Shown: piece after piece, positions 9,967 through 20,239 of the stretch | Numbering within the stretch: position 1 is the stretch's first letter | Layout: every line of letters starts with the position of its first letter | Source of the DNA: an uncultured Massilia sp. | GTDB lineage: Bacteria > Pseudomonadota > Gammaproteobacteria > Burkholderiales > Burkholderiaceae_D | Length of the DNA stretch: 64,000 nt | Direction of reading: 5' to 3' | Assembly: GCA_913778765.1 (NCBI GenBank) | Contig: CAJYXO010000025.1 | Coordinates: forward strand, 1 to 64,000 | Notes under the pieces: model-generated | What the model was told of the DNA's origin: nothing | Databases searched by the model: none | The model's input: only the letters and a program-made list of their open reading frames with translations | Translations under genes and position numbers: made by a program

Positions 9967-10766
9967 GCGGCCTCCTTGCGCGCCTTTTGCGGCGCCCGCG
10001 CGAACAGCGGGTCGAACAGGAAGTTCGGCAGCACGCGCAGGAGTTTCGCGGCGAGGCCCATCGGCCAGGGAATCGTACGGTAGGCGGCGCCGGCCTCGAT
10101 GGCGCGCACGGCCCGGGCCGCGAAGCGTTCGGCCGGCATCAGGAAGGGCATGGGGAATCGGTTCTTGCTGGTCATGGGTGTAGCGATGTAACCGGGTGCG
10201 ATCGTCACGACCCGGATGCCGTAAGGGCGCATCTCGAGGCGCAGCGACTCGGCATAGCCGTGCGCCGCCGCCTTCGAGGCGCAGTAGGCGCCGGCGCCGC
10301 GCATGCCGCGCACGCCGGCCACGCTGCCGATCGCCACCAGCCGGCGCGGGCCGGCATGCGCCTTCATCGTCGCGATGAAGGGCGCGAAGGTGGCGACGGT
10401 GGCCTGCACGTTGGTGGCGAACACGGAGGCGAACAGCGGCAGGTCTTCCGCGCGTTCCGTCAGGGTGCCGTGCGAGATGCCGGCCGAGGCGATCACGACG
10501 TCGGCGCCGCCGTGCGTGTGGATGAAATCCCGGGCCGCCCGCGCCAGGGCCTCCGCGTCGGTGACGTCGGCGGCGTAGGCGCGGTGGCGCTCGGGGTGGG
10601 GAAAGGACGCGATCAGGGCTTCGAGCGCATCGCCGCGGCGCGCCAGCAGGCCGAGCACGGCGCCCCTGGCCGCATACTCGCGCGCCAGCGCGGCGCCGAT
10701 GCCGCTGGAAGCGCCGGTAATGAACACGCGCAGGGGAGTCGAGGTGCGGCTCGCCGCAGCGCTCAT
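9963..10766 (-). CDS. SDR family oxidoreductase
   Basis: VFITGASSGIGAALA (TGxxxGxG) and YCASKAA (YxxxK). Confidence 0.92.
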   Translation of the reverse strand: MSAAASRTSTPLRVFITGASSGIGAALAREYAARGAVLGLLARRGDALEALIASFPHPERHRAYAADVTDAEALARAARDFIHTHGGADVVIASAGISHGTLTERAEDLPLFASVFATNVQATVATFAPFIATMKAHAGPRRLVAIGSVAGVRGMRGAGAYCASKAAAHGYAESLRLEMRPYGIRVVTIAPGYIATPMTSKNRFPMPFLMPAERFAARAVRAIEAGAAYRTIPWPMGLAAKLLRVLPNFLFDPLFARAPQKARKEAA

Positions 10767-11440
10767 GGCCGGGCCTTGGCCACCAGGTAGTCCATCACCT
10801 GCAACGCCACCTGGCCCTGCTGGGCTTCGGTGCGCACCGCGCCGGCGGCGACGGCGGCTTCGTTGGCGTGCGAGGGCGAGGTCAGCCAGCGGCCGTCGAC
10901 GACCAGCATCGGCCAGCGGTCGATGTGGTAGGCATCCATCACCGCATCGGCGCGGCGCAGGCGCTGCTGGATGCCGAAGGAGCGGTAGGTGTCGATGAAG
11001 CGGCCGCGGTCGATGCCGTTCCTGCCGATCCAGTCGAACACCTGTTCGTCGCTGTCCAGGCGCAGGCGCTCGACGTGCATGGCGGCGAACACCTTGTCGT
11101 GGTACTGCTCCAGCAGGCCCATCGCTTCGAGGGTGAAGAACAGGCGCTGCTGCGGTGCGACCCTGGCGTCACGCGACACGTGCACGCGCTTGAACACGAT
11201 CCTGTCGCTCTGCTGCTTCACCCAGGCCTGCAGCGCCGGTTCGAAGGCGTAGCAGTGCGGGCAATAGTAGGCGAAGAATTCGATGACCTCGACCTTGCGG
11301 CCGGTGTCGGTCGGCTGCGGCGCCGGAAGGGTCAGGTACTCGACGCCGTCCTTTGGCTCGGCGGCGAACGCGCTGCCTGCCGCAGCAAGGCCGAGCAGGG
11401 CGGCGCAGGACCGGTGGAGGAAGGAACGTCGCGAGGTCAT
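10763..11440 (-). CDS. dsbA: Thiol:disulfide interchange protein DsbA
   Basis: Signal peptide; EFFAYYCPHCYAFEPAL thioredoxin-like CPHC active site. Confidence 0.93.
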   Translation of the reverse strand: MTSRRSFLHRSCAALLGLAAAGSAFAAEPKDGVEYLTLPAPQPTDTGRKVEVIEFFAYYCPHCYAFEPALQAWVKQQSDRIVFKRVHVSRDARVAPQQRLFFTLEAMGLLEQYHDKVFAAMHVERLRLDSDEQVFDWIGRNGIDRGRFIDTYRSFGIQQRLRRADAVMDAYHIDRWPMLVVDGRWLTSPSHANEAAVAAGAVRTEAQQGQVALQVMDYLVAKARP

Positions 11441-11462
11441 CGGCTTATTGTCAGGGTGATGT

Positions 11463-12176
11463 TCAGCGCTGGTTGCGGACGATGGCGACGTCGACGCCGC
11501 TGTCGAGCAGCTTGGCGCGCGCCTTGTTCATCGACTCGACCTGGTTGTACGGGCCGAGGCGCACGCGGTGCAGCACGCCGCTGTCGCTGTTGCGGTCGCT
11601 GATGGCGGCCTCGAAGCCGAGCAGGGCCAGCTTGGCGCGGGTGGCTTCGGCATCCGACATCTCGCGGAAGGCGCCGGCCTGCAGGTAGTAGACGTAGTCG
11701 CCGGTGGCGGCGCCGCCTGCCGCGGCAGCTGCGGCCGGCGCCGCGCTGGCCAGCTGGTGGCTGCTCTCGCGCACCGGCGGCTGCGCTGCCGGCTGCGGCT
11801 TCGCTTCCATGTTGGCGATCGCCTGGCCCAGCGGATCGGCGGCGGCGGCCGACGTGGCCGCGGTGGCCGGCGCGGCCGGCGCGGCATCCGCCGGCCTGCT
11901 GCGCGCGGCGGCCTTTTCCGTGACTTCCTTGTTGGCGACGCGCGCGGCGTCGCGGTTGGCGTACATCGGCTTGTTCGGGTCCATCGCCTGGCCCGGCGCC
12001 GGGTCGGCCGGACGGCCGGACTTGGCGACCTTGTCGGTGAACGGCGAGGCGCCCTTGGTGATCGTCAGCGCCACCGCCACGGCGATGCCGAGGCCGACGA
12101 TCAGGCCGATGATCAGGCCGGTGAGCGTGCTGCCGCGCTGGCGCGCGAAGGCGTGGATGGTGCGGCGGCCTGCCAT
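11463..12176 (-). CDS. SPOR domain-containing protein downstream of argS
   Basis: [44 protein letters not shown] anchor; C-terminal SPOR (YYLQAGAFREMSDAEATRAKLALLGFEA); ATG overlaps the argS stop. Confidence 0.88.
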   Translation of the reverse strand: MAGRRTIHAFARQRGSTLTGLIIGLIVGLGIAVAVALTITKGASPFTDKVAKSGRPADPAPGQAMDPNKPMYANRDAARVANKEVTEKAAARSRPADAAPAAPATAATSAAAADPLGQAIANMEAKPQPAAQPPVRESSHQLASAAPAAAAAAGGAATGDYVYYLQAGAFREMSDAEATRAKLALLGFEAAISDRNSDSGVLHRVRLGPYNQVESMNKARAKLLDSGVDVAIVRNQR

Positions 12177-13888
12177 TACATCTTCTCCGGCGCCGACACG
12201 CCGATCAGCGCCAGGCCGTTGCGCAGCACCTGGCGGGTAGCGGTCGCCAGGGCCAGGCGCGCCAGCTTCAGCGCTTCGTCGTCGTCGAGCAGCCACTTGT
12301 GGGCGAAGTAGTAGCTGTGCAGCTCGCCGGCCAGTTCGCGCAGGTAGAACGCGACCTGGTGCGGGCCGAGCTCCTGCTGGGCGCGCTGCAGCATCTCCGG
12401 GTAGGCGGCCAGCTTGGCCAGCAGGCCGGCTTCGTGCGGCTGGGTCAGCGGCGACAGGTCGACGTTCGAAAGCGAGGCCGGATCGCCGCCCCAGTTGGCC
12501 AGCGCCGAGCAGATGCGCGCGTGGGCGTACTGCACGTAGTAGACCGGGTTCTCGTCGTTGGTGGCGAGGGCGACGTCGACGTCGAACACGAACTCGGTGT
12601 CGGCCTTGCGCGAGATGAGGAAGAAGCGCACGGCGTCGCGGCCGCGGGTGATGTCGCCGTTGCCCGACCATTCGATCAGGTCGCGCACGGTCACGTAGGA
12701 ACCGGCGCGCTTCGAGATCTTGACCTCTTCGCCGTTCTTCATGACGGTGACCATCTTGTGCAGGACGTAGTCGGGGTAGCCCTTCGGGATGCCGATGTTC
12801 ACGGCCTGCAGGCCGGCGCGCACGCGGGCGATGGTGCCGTGGTGGTCGCTGCCCTGGACGTTGATGGCCTGGTCGAAGCCGCGCTTGAACTTCTGGATGT
12901 GGTAGGCGACGTCCGGCACGAAATAGGTGTAGGTGCCGTCGGACTTGCGCATCACGCGGTCCTTGTCGTCGCCGTAGTCGGTGGTCTTCAGCCACAGGGC
13001 GCCGTCCTGCTCGTAGGTCACGCCGGCATCGACCAGCGCCTGCACGGCGGCTTCCACCTTGCCGTCGCTGTACAGCGAGGATTCGAGGTAGTAGTTGTCG
13101 AACCTGACCCCGAAAGCTTGTAAATCCTGGTCCTGCTCGTTGCGCAGGTAGGTGACGGCGAAGCGGCGGATCGATTCGAGGTCGTTGGTGTCGCCGGAGC
13201 CGGTGGCCGGCTGGCCGTCGCTGGCCGAGACGGTCTTTTTCGCCAGGAAGTCGTCGGCGATGTCCTGGATGTAGTCGCCGTTGTAGGCCGATTCCGGCCA
13301 TTCCAGGTCGCCGGGACGGAAGCCGCGGGCGCGCGCCTGCACCGAGTTGGCCAGGGTCGCGATCTGGACGCCGGCGTCGTTGTAATAGAACTCGCGGGTG
13401 ACCTTGTGGCCCTGGGCTTCGAACAGCGCGGACATCGAGTCGCCCAGCGCGGCCTGGCGGCCGTGGCCGACGTGCAGCGGGCCGGTCGGGTTGGCCGACA
13501 CGAATTCGATGATCACGTGGTGGCCGTTACCGGCATCGCCACGGCCGTAGGCTTCGCCCTGCTGCAGGATGGTGCGCGCGACCGACTGCTTGGCGGCGTC
13601 GGCCAGGCGCAGGTTGATGAAGCCCGGACCGGCGATCTCGGCCGAGGCGACCAGGCCCTGGGCCTTCGGATCCGCCTGGATGGCGGCGACCAGGCGGGTG
13701 GCCAGCTCGCGCGGATTGGTCTTCAGCGGCTTGGCCAGCTGCATCGCGATGTTGCAGGCGATGTCGCCGTGGGTAGGATCGCGCGGACGTTCCAGGGCGA
13801 CATTCGGGGTGAGATCGGTGCCGGCGACGATCGGGGCCAGGGCGGCCTGGAACAGGGCAACGATGTCTTGTTTTTGTTGGGCGAGCAT
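12176..13888 (-). CDS. argS: Arginine--tRNA ligase
   Basis: [23 protein letters not shown] (HIGH-like) class I signature. Confidence 0.97.
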   Translation of the reverse strand: MLAQQKQDIVALFQAALAPIVAGTDLTPNVALERPRDPTHGDIACNIAMQLAKPLKTNPRELATRLVAAIQADPKAQGLVASAEIAGPGFINLRLADAAKQSVARTILQQGEAYGRGDAGNGHHVIIEFVSANPTGPLHVGHGRQAALGDSMSALFEAQGHKVTREFYYNDAGVQIATLANSVQARARGFRPGDLEWPESAYNGDYIQDIADDFLAKKTVSASDGQPATGSGDTNDLESIRRFAVTYLRNEQDQDLQAFGVRFDNYYLESSLYSDGKVEAAVQALVDAGVTYEQDGALWLKTTDYGDDKDRVMRKSDGTYTYFVPDVAYHIQKFKRGFDQAINVQGSDHHGTIARVRAGLQAVNIGIPKGYPDYVLHKMVTVMKNGEEVKISKRAGSYVTVRDLIEWSGNGDITRGRDAVRFFLISRKADTEFVFDVDVALATNDENPVYYVQYAHARICSALANWGGDPASLSNVDLSPLTQPHEAGLLAKLAAYPEMLQRAQQELGPHQVAFYLRELAGELHSYYFAHKWLLDDDEALKLARLALATATRQVLRNGLALIGVSAPEKM

Positions 13889-14046
13889 GGACTGTGGTCG
13901 AAAATGAAAGAGTCGGAAGAGCGTCTCTCATTATACTGGTTTGACGCAACGCGGAATACGCCTGGGCCGTTGCCTCAAAGCTTCGTTTAAGCCTGCGCAA
14001 CGCTTAACCGCTACAATGTGCGTCTTTATGCATTGTCCGATTCGCC

Positions 14047-15678
14047 ATGACTGAAAAGCGCCCGACGCTCACCCTCAAACCCAAGGCCAAGGCCGCATCT
14101 TCCGGCCCCGCACGGTCGCAACCGGGGCCGCAGTCCAAGGGAGGGCCGGGCAAGAACGCCGGTCCGCGCAGCGACAAGCCGCGCAGCGACAACCCGCGCG
14201 GCCCGGCGCCGCAGGGACGTCCGCCCGCCCGCCCGGTCCCGCAGTCCAGGGCGCCGTCCGCGCTGAATGAGGCGATGCGCGAGCCGGTGCGCGCGCCGGC
14301 GCAGGCGTCGCCGCGCCTGCGCCAGAGCCACGAAGTCAAGGCGCCGGTCCAGCTCGATTACCGTCCGGACCTGAAGAGCGATTCGCTGGCCTGCGCCTTG
14401 CTGGGCGCCGCCGCCGGCCTGGCCCGGGTACGTACCGGCACCGCGCTGCCGCAGGCTTTGGCCGAGGTGTTCCAGGCCTATGACGCCACGCCGCAGGCAA
14501 GGGGCGCGATGCAGGACATCGCCTACCGCGCCATGCGCCAGCTGGGCCGCAGCGAAGCCCTGCTGGCCGTGATGACGAGCAAGGCCCCGGAGCCGCCGAT
14601 GCTGGCCGGCCTGCTGTGCGCGGCGCTGGCCCTGCTGGACCCGCCGGAAGGGACCCAGCCGCCCTACGAAGCCTTTACGGTGGTCGACCAGGCGGTCGGC
14701 GCCGCGGCCGCCCACCCGGATTTCGCGCATGCCAAGGCGATGGTGAACGCGGTCCTGCGCCGCTTCCTGCGCGAGAAGGATGCTTTGCTGAACACCGTGC
14801 TGGCGCAGCCGCCGGCGCGCTGGAACTACCCGCAATGGTGGATCGACGCCGTGCGCAGCGCCTATCCGGCGCAGTGGCAGGACGTGCTCCAGGCCGGCAA
14901 CCGCCAGCCGCCGCTGACCCTGCGCGTCAACCTGCGCAAGACCAGCGTCGAGGCCTATCTGCAGACGCTGGCGGCCAGCGGCATCGAAGCGAGCCGCGTC
15001 GGTCCGAGCGCGCTGCGCCTGCTGCATGCCATGAACGTGTTCCAGATTCCCGGCTTCGAGCAGGGCCTGGTCTCGGTACAGGATGCCGGCGCCCAGCTGG
15101 CCGCGCCGCTGCTCGACCTGCGCGACGGCATGCGCGTGCTGGACGCCTGCGCGGCCCCGGGCGGCAAGAGCGGGCACATTCTGGAGACGGCCGACGTCGA
15201 CCTGACCGCGCTCGACGTCGACAGCCGCCGCCTGCTGCGGGTCGACCAGAACCTGCAGCGCCTGGGCCTCTCGGCCAGCGTGAAAGCCGGCGCCGCCGAA
15301 GACGCGGACTGGTGGGACGGCCGTCAATACGATCGCATCCTGGCCGACGTGCCGTGCACGGCGTCCGGCATCGTGCGCCGCCATCCGGACATCCGTTGGT
15401 TGCGCCGCAAGAGCGATACCCACCAACTTGCAACACTTTCCACCAAAATACTCGACAACCTTTGGCAGATGCTGCGCCCCGATGGTAAATTGCTGTTCGT
15501 GACATGTTCGCTCTGGCCGCAAGAATCGGAAGCGCAGGCCGCCGCCTTTGCGGCGCGCAATGGTGCAGTCCGCCTCGATGCGCCGGGCCAGCTTCTTCCA
15601 ACAAGCGGTGCCGGGCAGGATCATGATGGTCTGTACTATGCCCTGTTCCAGAAGGCCGGGCGTGAGACTTCCCGATAA
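14047..15678 (+). CDS. rsmB: 16S rRNA m5C967 methyltransferase-like (RsmB/NOL1/NOP2/sun family)
   Basis: LDACAAPGGKSGHILE, LADVPCTASGIVRRHPDIRWLR, LLFVTCSLWPQE; NusB-like N-terminal part. Confidence 0.9.
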   Translation: MTEKRPTLTLKPKAKAASSGPARSQPGPQSKGGPGKNAGPRSDKPRSDNPRGPAPQGRPPARPVPQSRAPSALNEAMREPVRAPAQASPRLRQSHEVKAPVQLDYRPDLKSDSLACALLGAAAGLARVRTGTALPQALAEVFQAYDATPQARGAMQDIAYRAMRQLGRSEALLAVMTSKAPEPPMLAGLLCAALALLDPPEGTQPPYEAFTVVDQAVGAAAAHPDFAHAKAMVNAVLRRFLREKDALLNTVLAQPPARWNYPQWWIDAVRSAYPAQWQDVLQAGNRQPPLTLRVNLRKTSVEAYLQTLAASGIEASRVGPSALRLLHAMNVFQIPGFEQGLVSVQDAGAQLAAPLLDLRDGMRVLDACAAPGGKSGHILETADVDLTALDVDSRRLLRVDQNLQRLGLSASVKAGAAEDADWWDGRQYDRILADVPCTASGIVRRHPDIRWLRRKSDTHQLATLSTKILDNLWQMLRPDGKLLFVTCSLWPQESEAQAAAFAARNGAVRLDAPGQLLPTSGAGQDHDGLYYALFQKAGRETSR

Positions 15679-15703
15679 CACGCTTTTTTAAGGCCTGGCT
15701 TTA

Positions 15704-16267
15704 GTGACTGCCCGATTTTTCCGCCTCATCGTCTGCCAGCTGCTGCTGGTGTTCGCATGCGCTTCGGCGGATGCGGCCGAGGGGATCGAGATCACCCGTG
15801 CCGGTATCGAAGCCTCCGACGACGGCTACCGCCTCGACGCCAATTACGCCTTCGAACTGAATCCGGGCCTCGAGCAGGCCGTGCAGCACGGTGTCGCCCT
15901 GTACTTCACCACCGAGATCGAGCTGACCCGCCCGCGCTGGTGGTGGTACGACGACAAGGCCGTGTCCACGCGGCGCACCGTGCGCCTGCATTACGATGTC
16001 CTGACCCGCCAATACACGACACTGGTGATCGGCAGTATCCAGCAAAGCTGGTCGACGCTCGACGAGGCGCTGCTGGCGATCCGGCGGCCGAGCCGCTGGA
16101 TGATCGCCAGGAAGGGCGACCTCAAGCCCGGCGAGACCTACAACGTGACCCTGCGCATGTTCATGGACCGCGAGTACCTGCAAAAACCTCTTCAAGTGGA
16201 CGCCTTCAACAACTCCGATCTGCGCCTGGCCTCGCACAAGAAGACCTTCACCTACCGGGCGGAATAA
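15704..16267 (+). CDS. DUF4390 domain-containing protein
   Basis: Secreted protein between rsmB and an NtrY-like kinase; sequence matches my recall of the DUF4390 family. Confidence 0.75.
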   Translation: MTARFFRLIVCQLLLVFACASADAAEGIEITRAGIEASDDGYRLDANYAFELNPGLEQAVQHGVALYFTTEIELTRPRWWWYDDKAVSTRRTVRLHYDVLTRQYTTLVIGSIQQSWSTLDEALLAIRRPSRWMIARKGDLKPGETYNVTLRMFMDREYLQKPLQVDAFNNSDLRLASHKKTFTYRAE

Positions 16268-16270
16268 ACC

Positions 16271-18589
16271 GTGACCCAGGTCCTGCGCTACGCACTCGTC
16301 ATCGGCAGCGCGTTCGGTTCGATCCTGCTGTTCCTGCTCGCCTCGGCGTCCGACAATTCGGGCTTCTTCGAACGTAACTACTCCTGGCTGCTGGGGCTGA
16401 ACGCCGCGGTCGCCGGCATGCTGCTGATCTTCGTGATCGTCGCCCTGACGCGCCTGTACGCGCGCTACAAGGCCGGCAAGTTCGGCTCGCGCCTGATGAC
16501 GCGCCTGATGCTGATGTTCGCCGGGATCGGCATCGTGCCGGGGCTGGTGATCTTCATGGTGTCGGTGCAGTTCGTGTCGCACTCGATCGATTCCTGGTTC
16601 GACGTCAAGATCGAATCCGCGCTGGATTCCGGCCTGAACCTGGGCCGGGCGGCGCTCGACGAATCGCTGTCGGAACTGGGCGTGACCGCGAATACCGCCG
16701 CCGCCACCCTGGCCGGCCAGGACCCCGCCGGCGCGCGCGTGATCCTGACCCGCGTGGTGAGCGAGGAGACCGGCATGCAGAGCGCCGTGCTGCTGTCGGC
16801 CGAAGGCCAGGTGCTGGCCTCGGCGGCCGAGGATCCGCAGGCCGATTTGAAGCCCGACCTGCCGACCCCGCAGATGCTGACGCGCGCCGCGCTGCCGGGC
16901 GGGTATGCGCAGTCCGAAGGCAGCGCCGAGCGCGAGTTCCGCGACTTCCAGAACAACGGCGCGTCCAGCGGCCTGGACATGGCCACCGGCCTGCGCCAGC
17001 GCGTGGTGGTGGCGGTGCCGGAGCCGCCGGGCACGGCCCCGCGCTACCTGCAGCTGATGCAGGCGGTGCCGATCCACCTGGCCTCCAATGCCCAGGTGCT
17101 GCAGACCGCCTACAGCGAATACCAGAACCGCGCCTTCTCGCGCACCGGCCTGCGCAAGATGTACATCGGCACCCTCGTGCTGACCCTGCTGCTGGCGATC
17201 TTCTCGGCCATCGGCAGCGCCTTCCTCATCGCCGGCAACCTGGCGCAGCCGCTGCTGGTGCTGGCCGAAGGCACGCGCGCGGTGGCCGAGGGCGACCTGT
17301 CGCCGCGCCCGATCGTCGAGACCAACGACGAACTCGGTACATTGACCCAGTCCTTCAACGCCATGACCGGCCAGCTGTTCGAAGCCCGCAGCGCGATCGA
17401 GCGCAACCGCTCCGCGCTGGAAAGCGCCAAGGCCCACCTGGAATCGGTGCTGGCCAACATGTCGGCCGGCGTGATCGTGATGGACGGCGAGGGCGTGGTG
17501 GTGAACTCGAACGACGCCGTGCACCGGATCCTGCAGGTCGACGCCAGCGCGCTGGCCGGCCGCCCGCTCGACGCGATCGACGGCATGGAGGCGTTTGCCG
17601 GCGCCGTCACGCGCGCCTTTTCCGCCCAGAGCGCCGCGCAGAGCGCGCACTCGGCCGCAAGGCATGGACGCCGCCACGGCGACCAGCGCGCCCACTGGCA
17701 GCAGCAGATCGAGATCCCGCGCCGCGCCGGCACCAGCGACGACCACGACCTGACCCTGCTGGCGCGCGGCTCGCGCCTGCCGGTGGGGGCGGGCAGCGGC
17801 TTCATCGTGGTGTTCGACGACATCTCCGACGTGATCTCGGCCCAGCGCTCGGTGGCCTGGGGCGAGGTGGCGCGGCGCCTGGCGCACGAGATCAAGAACC
17901 CGCTGACGCCGATCCAGCTGTCGGCCGAACGCCTGCAGATGAAGCTGTCGGACAGCCTGGACCCGCAGGGCGCGGCCCTGCTGAAGAAGGGCACCGACAC
18001 CATCGTCACCCAGGTCGACGCCATGAAGCGCATGGTCGACGACTTCCGCGACTACGCCAAGGCGCCGCCGGCGGTGCTCGATCCGCTCGACCTGAACGAC
18101 CTGATCTCGCAGATCCTGAACCTGTACCTGGCCGAAGACGGCTCGGACGTCATCCATGCCGCATTGGCGCCGAACCTGCCGCGCGTGATGGGCGACGCCA
18201 CCCAGCTGCGCCAGGTGATCCACAACCTGCTGCAGAATGCCCAGGATGCATTGGCCGACGCGCCGCCGCCGAACGGCGAAGCGCCGCGCATCGACGTGGT
18301 CACCGAGGCCATCCACTACGAGGGGGCGGACCGCGCCGCCGGCACCGCGGTGCGCCTGGCGATCGTCGACAATGGCCCCGGCTTCGCCCCGAAAATCCTG
18401 TCGCGGGCCTTCGAGCCCTATGTCACATCGAAGGCCCGCGGCACCGGTCTCGGCCTGCCGATGGTCAAGAAGATCGTCGATGAACACGGCGGCCGCATCG
18501 ATGTCGCCAACCGCGCGGATGGATCTGGCGCTTCGGTATCGATTTTGCTGTTAAAGTTAGCTCCCGAGGCGAACTTGGCCGATGCGTGA
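16271..18589 (+). CDS. NtrY-like sensor histidine kinase (TM, HAMP, PAS, HisKA, HATPase)
   Basis: RRLAHEIKNPLTPIQLSAERL (H-box), NLLQNAQDAL (N-box), DNGPGFAP, GTGLGLPMVKKI. Confidence 0.93.
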   Translation: MTQVLRYALVIGSAFGSILLFLLASASDNSGFFERNYSWLLGLNAAVAGMLLIFVIVALTRLYARYKAGKFGSRLMTRLMLMFAGIGIVPGLVIFMVSVQFVSHSIDSWFDVKIESALDSGLNLGRAALDESLSELGVTANTAAATLAGQDPAGARVILTRVVSEETGMQSAVLLSAEGQVLASAAEDPQADLKPDLPTPQMLTRAALPGGYAQSEGSAEREFRDFQNNGASSGLDMATGLRQRVVVAVPEPPGTAPRYLQLMQAVPIHLASNAQVLQTAYSEYQNRAFSRTGLRKMYIGTLVLTLLLAIFSAIGSAFLIAGNLAQPLLVLAEGTRAVAEGDLSPRPIVETNDELGTLTQSFNAMTGQLFEARSAIERNRSALESAKAHLESVLANMSAGVIVMDGEGVVVNSNDAVHRILQVDASALAGRPLDAIDGMEAFAGAVTRAFSAQSAAQSAHSAARHGRRHGDQRAHWQQQIEIPRRAGTSDDHDLTLLARGSRLPVGAGSGFIVVFDDISDVISAQRSVAWGEVARRLAHEIKNPLTPIQLSAERLQMKLSDSLDPQGAALLKKGTDTIVTQVDAMKRMVDDFRDYAKAPPAVLDPLDLNDLISQILNLYLAEDGSDVIHAALAPNLPRVMGDATQLRQVIHNLLQNAQDALADAPPPNGEAPRIDVVTEAIHYEGADRAAGTAVRLAIVDNGPGFAPKILSRAFEPYVTSKARGTGLGLPMVKKIVDEHGGRIDVANRADGSGASVSILLLKLAPEANLADA

Positions 18590-18640
18590 ATCGCGCTTAG
18601 AATCTGAACTGTGAGGGTCAGACAGGAAGGCAAGAACAAG

Positions 18641-19372
18641 ATGGCGAACATACTCGTAGTGGACGATGAAATGGGCATCCGCGAGCTGCTCTCGGAGATC
18701 CTTGGCGACGAGGGCCACGTGGTGCAGCTGGCCGAGAACGCCCAGCAGGCAAGGGTCGCACGCCAGGCCGGCGCGCCCGACCTGGTCCTGCTCGACATCT
18801 GGATGCCGGATACCGATGGGGTTACCCTGCTCAAGGAATGGCAGCGCGACGGCCTGCTGACCATGCCGGTGATCATGATGTCGGGGCATGCGACCATCGA
18901 TACCGCGGTCGAGGCGACCCGCATCGGCGCCCTGAATTTCCTCGAAAAGCCGATCGCCCTGCAAAAGCTGCTGAAAGCCGTGCAGCAGGGCCTGACCCGC
19001 GCCCAGGAAGTGGCGCGCGCCCCGGCCCTGGCGCCGCGCCCGGCCGTGGCCAGCGTGCCGGCGCCGGAACCGGCCGCCCCCGCGCCGATGTATGCGGCCC
19101 AGCCGCCTGCGAACGGCGCGATCGGCATCGCCCGCCCGGTCAGCAACGGCGAAGCCCATGCGCATGGCTACACACTGTCCTTCGACCTGCCGCTGCGCGA
19201 AGCGCGCGACGCCTTCGAGCGCATGTACTTCGAGCACCACCTCGGCCGCGAAGGCGGTTCCATGACCCGCGTGGCCGAAAAGACCGGCCTCGAACGCACC
19301 CACCTGTACCGCAAGCTCAAGCAACTCGGCGTCGAGCCCGGCAAGCTGGGCAAGAAGAACGCTGCCCAATGA
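18641..19372 (+). CDS. NtrX-like response regulator (receiver + Fis-type HTH, no AAA+ domain)
   Basis: MANILVVDDEMGIRELLSEIL receiver, LLDIWMPDTDG; C-terminal TRVAEKTGLERTHLYRKLKQLG Fis-like HTH; about 60 aa Ala/Pro linker in between. Confidence 0.9.
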   Translation: MANILVVDDEMGIRELLSEILGDEGHVVQLAENAQQARVARQAGAPDLVLLDIWMPDTDGVTLLKEWQRDGLLTMPVIMMSGHATIDTAVEATRIGALNFLEKPIALQKLLKAVQQGLTRAQEVARAPALAPRPAVASVPAPEPAAPAPMYAAQPPANGAIGIARPVSNGEAHAHGYTLSFDLPLREARDAFERMYFEHHLGREGGSMTRVAEKTGLERTHLYRKLKQLGVEPGKLGKKNAAQ

Positions 19373-19755
19373 GGGTAGCCGAGCCCGTGACCGCCACATT
19401 GGTCACGGGCGCTTCTGCCGCTGCCCGCGAGCAGGCCATTCTCGACCGGCTCGCCGCGCCGGATCTGCAGCAGCCCGGCGTGAAATCCGCCGTTATCCTA
19501 GAAGGCCTGCCTTCTGGATCTTCCCCTCTAGATAGTCTTCCTGCGCATGTCCTGTGCGAGCGCATTGCCCCGGGGTGCCTGTGCTGCGCCGGCAATCTGG
19601 TTTTGCGTGTAACATTGAATCGCCTGCTGCGCCAACGACCCGCGCGTCTTTTCATCGGCGTCGCCCGCAGCGAGCACCTTGATCAGTTGCGATCGTGGCT
19701 GCAGGCCGAGCCATACGATCAGCTGCTAAGGCTGACAACCGATCTGGTCTCATAG
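19369..19755 (+). CDS. CobW/COG0523-like truncated protein lacking a P-loop
   Basis: ATGA overlap with preceding regulator; CLCCAG motif (CxCC), followed by LVLRVTLNRLLRQRPARLFIGVARSEHLDQL similar to the CobW region after CxCC. Confidence 0.65.
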   Translation: MRVAEPVTATLVTGASAAAREQAILDRLAAPDLQQPGVKSAVILEGLPSGSSPLDSLPAHVLCERIAPGCLCCAGNLVLRVTLNRLLRQRPARLFIGVARSEHLDQLRSWLQAEPYDQLLRLTTDLVS

Positions 19756-19904
19756 GACCGCGCCTACAGAGCCTCAGGCAATTCCGGATACTTGAAATCG
19801 GTTGTGACAGCCCCACCTCAGCATTGAAGTGGAATGCAAGTCGTCATTGGCTGCCCGCCGCCGGGCACCATGCTTCGCCAACTTGATCGAGTGAAGGAGT
19901 CATC

Positions 19905-20162
19905 ATGAACATGATCTATAACAGCGAGCAGTACAGCGTCGTCGAGTTTGGCGTCGATCACAATCTCGAAGCCCTGCGCTTCGGCGGCTACGAGATCGTC
20001 GATAAATCCGGCCGTCGCGAAGCATTCATCGGCGGCAAACTGGCCCAAGCCTTCAGGCGCGACGTGAACAACCTGATCGCCAGCGAGCCGACGATGGAAG
20101 AGATCGACGAGTTCCTGGGTTCCTACGATACCCTGATGAGCCAACCGGTCGTCCTGCACTGA
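19905..20162 (+). CDS. DUF3567 family protein
   Basis: MNMIYNSEQYSVVEFGVDHNLEALRFGGYEIVDKSGRREAFIGG typical of this small betaproteobacterial family (from recall); AAGGAG RBS. Confidence 0.85.
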   Translation: MNMIYNSEQYSVVEFGVDHNLEALRFGGYEIVDKSGRREAFIGGKLAQAFRRDVNNLIASEPTMEEIDEFLGSYDTLMSQPVVLH

Positions 20163-20239
20163 CATCGCAAGTTCCGGGCCTGTCGTCATCCTTCGAAGAC
20201 CGGCCCGGCAACGGGTGCAAGGCATGGTAAGCTTGGCCC

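Noticed and set aside
13100-13112. CCTGACCCCGAAAG in argS as another GGGGTCAG palindrome copy
   Set aside because: No inverted partner and it lies within coding sequence
15701-18487. 928-aa minus-strand ORF antisense to DUF4390/NtrY-like genes
   Set aside because: Shadow ORF; low-complexity Arg/Gln/His/Val translation with no domain motifs
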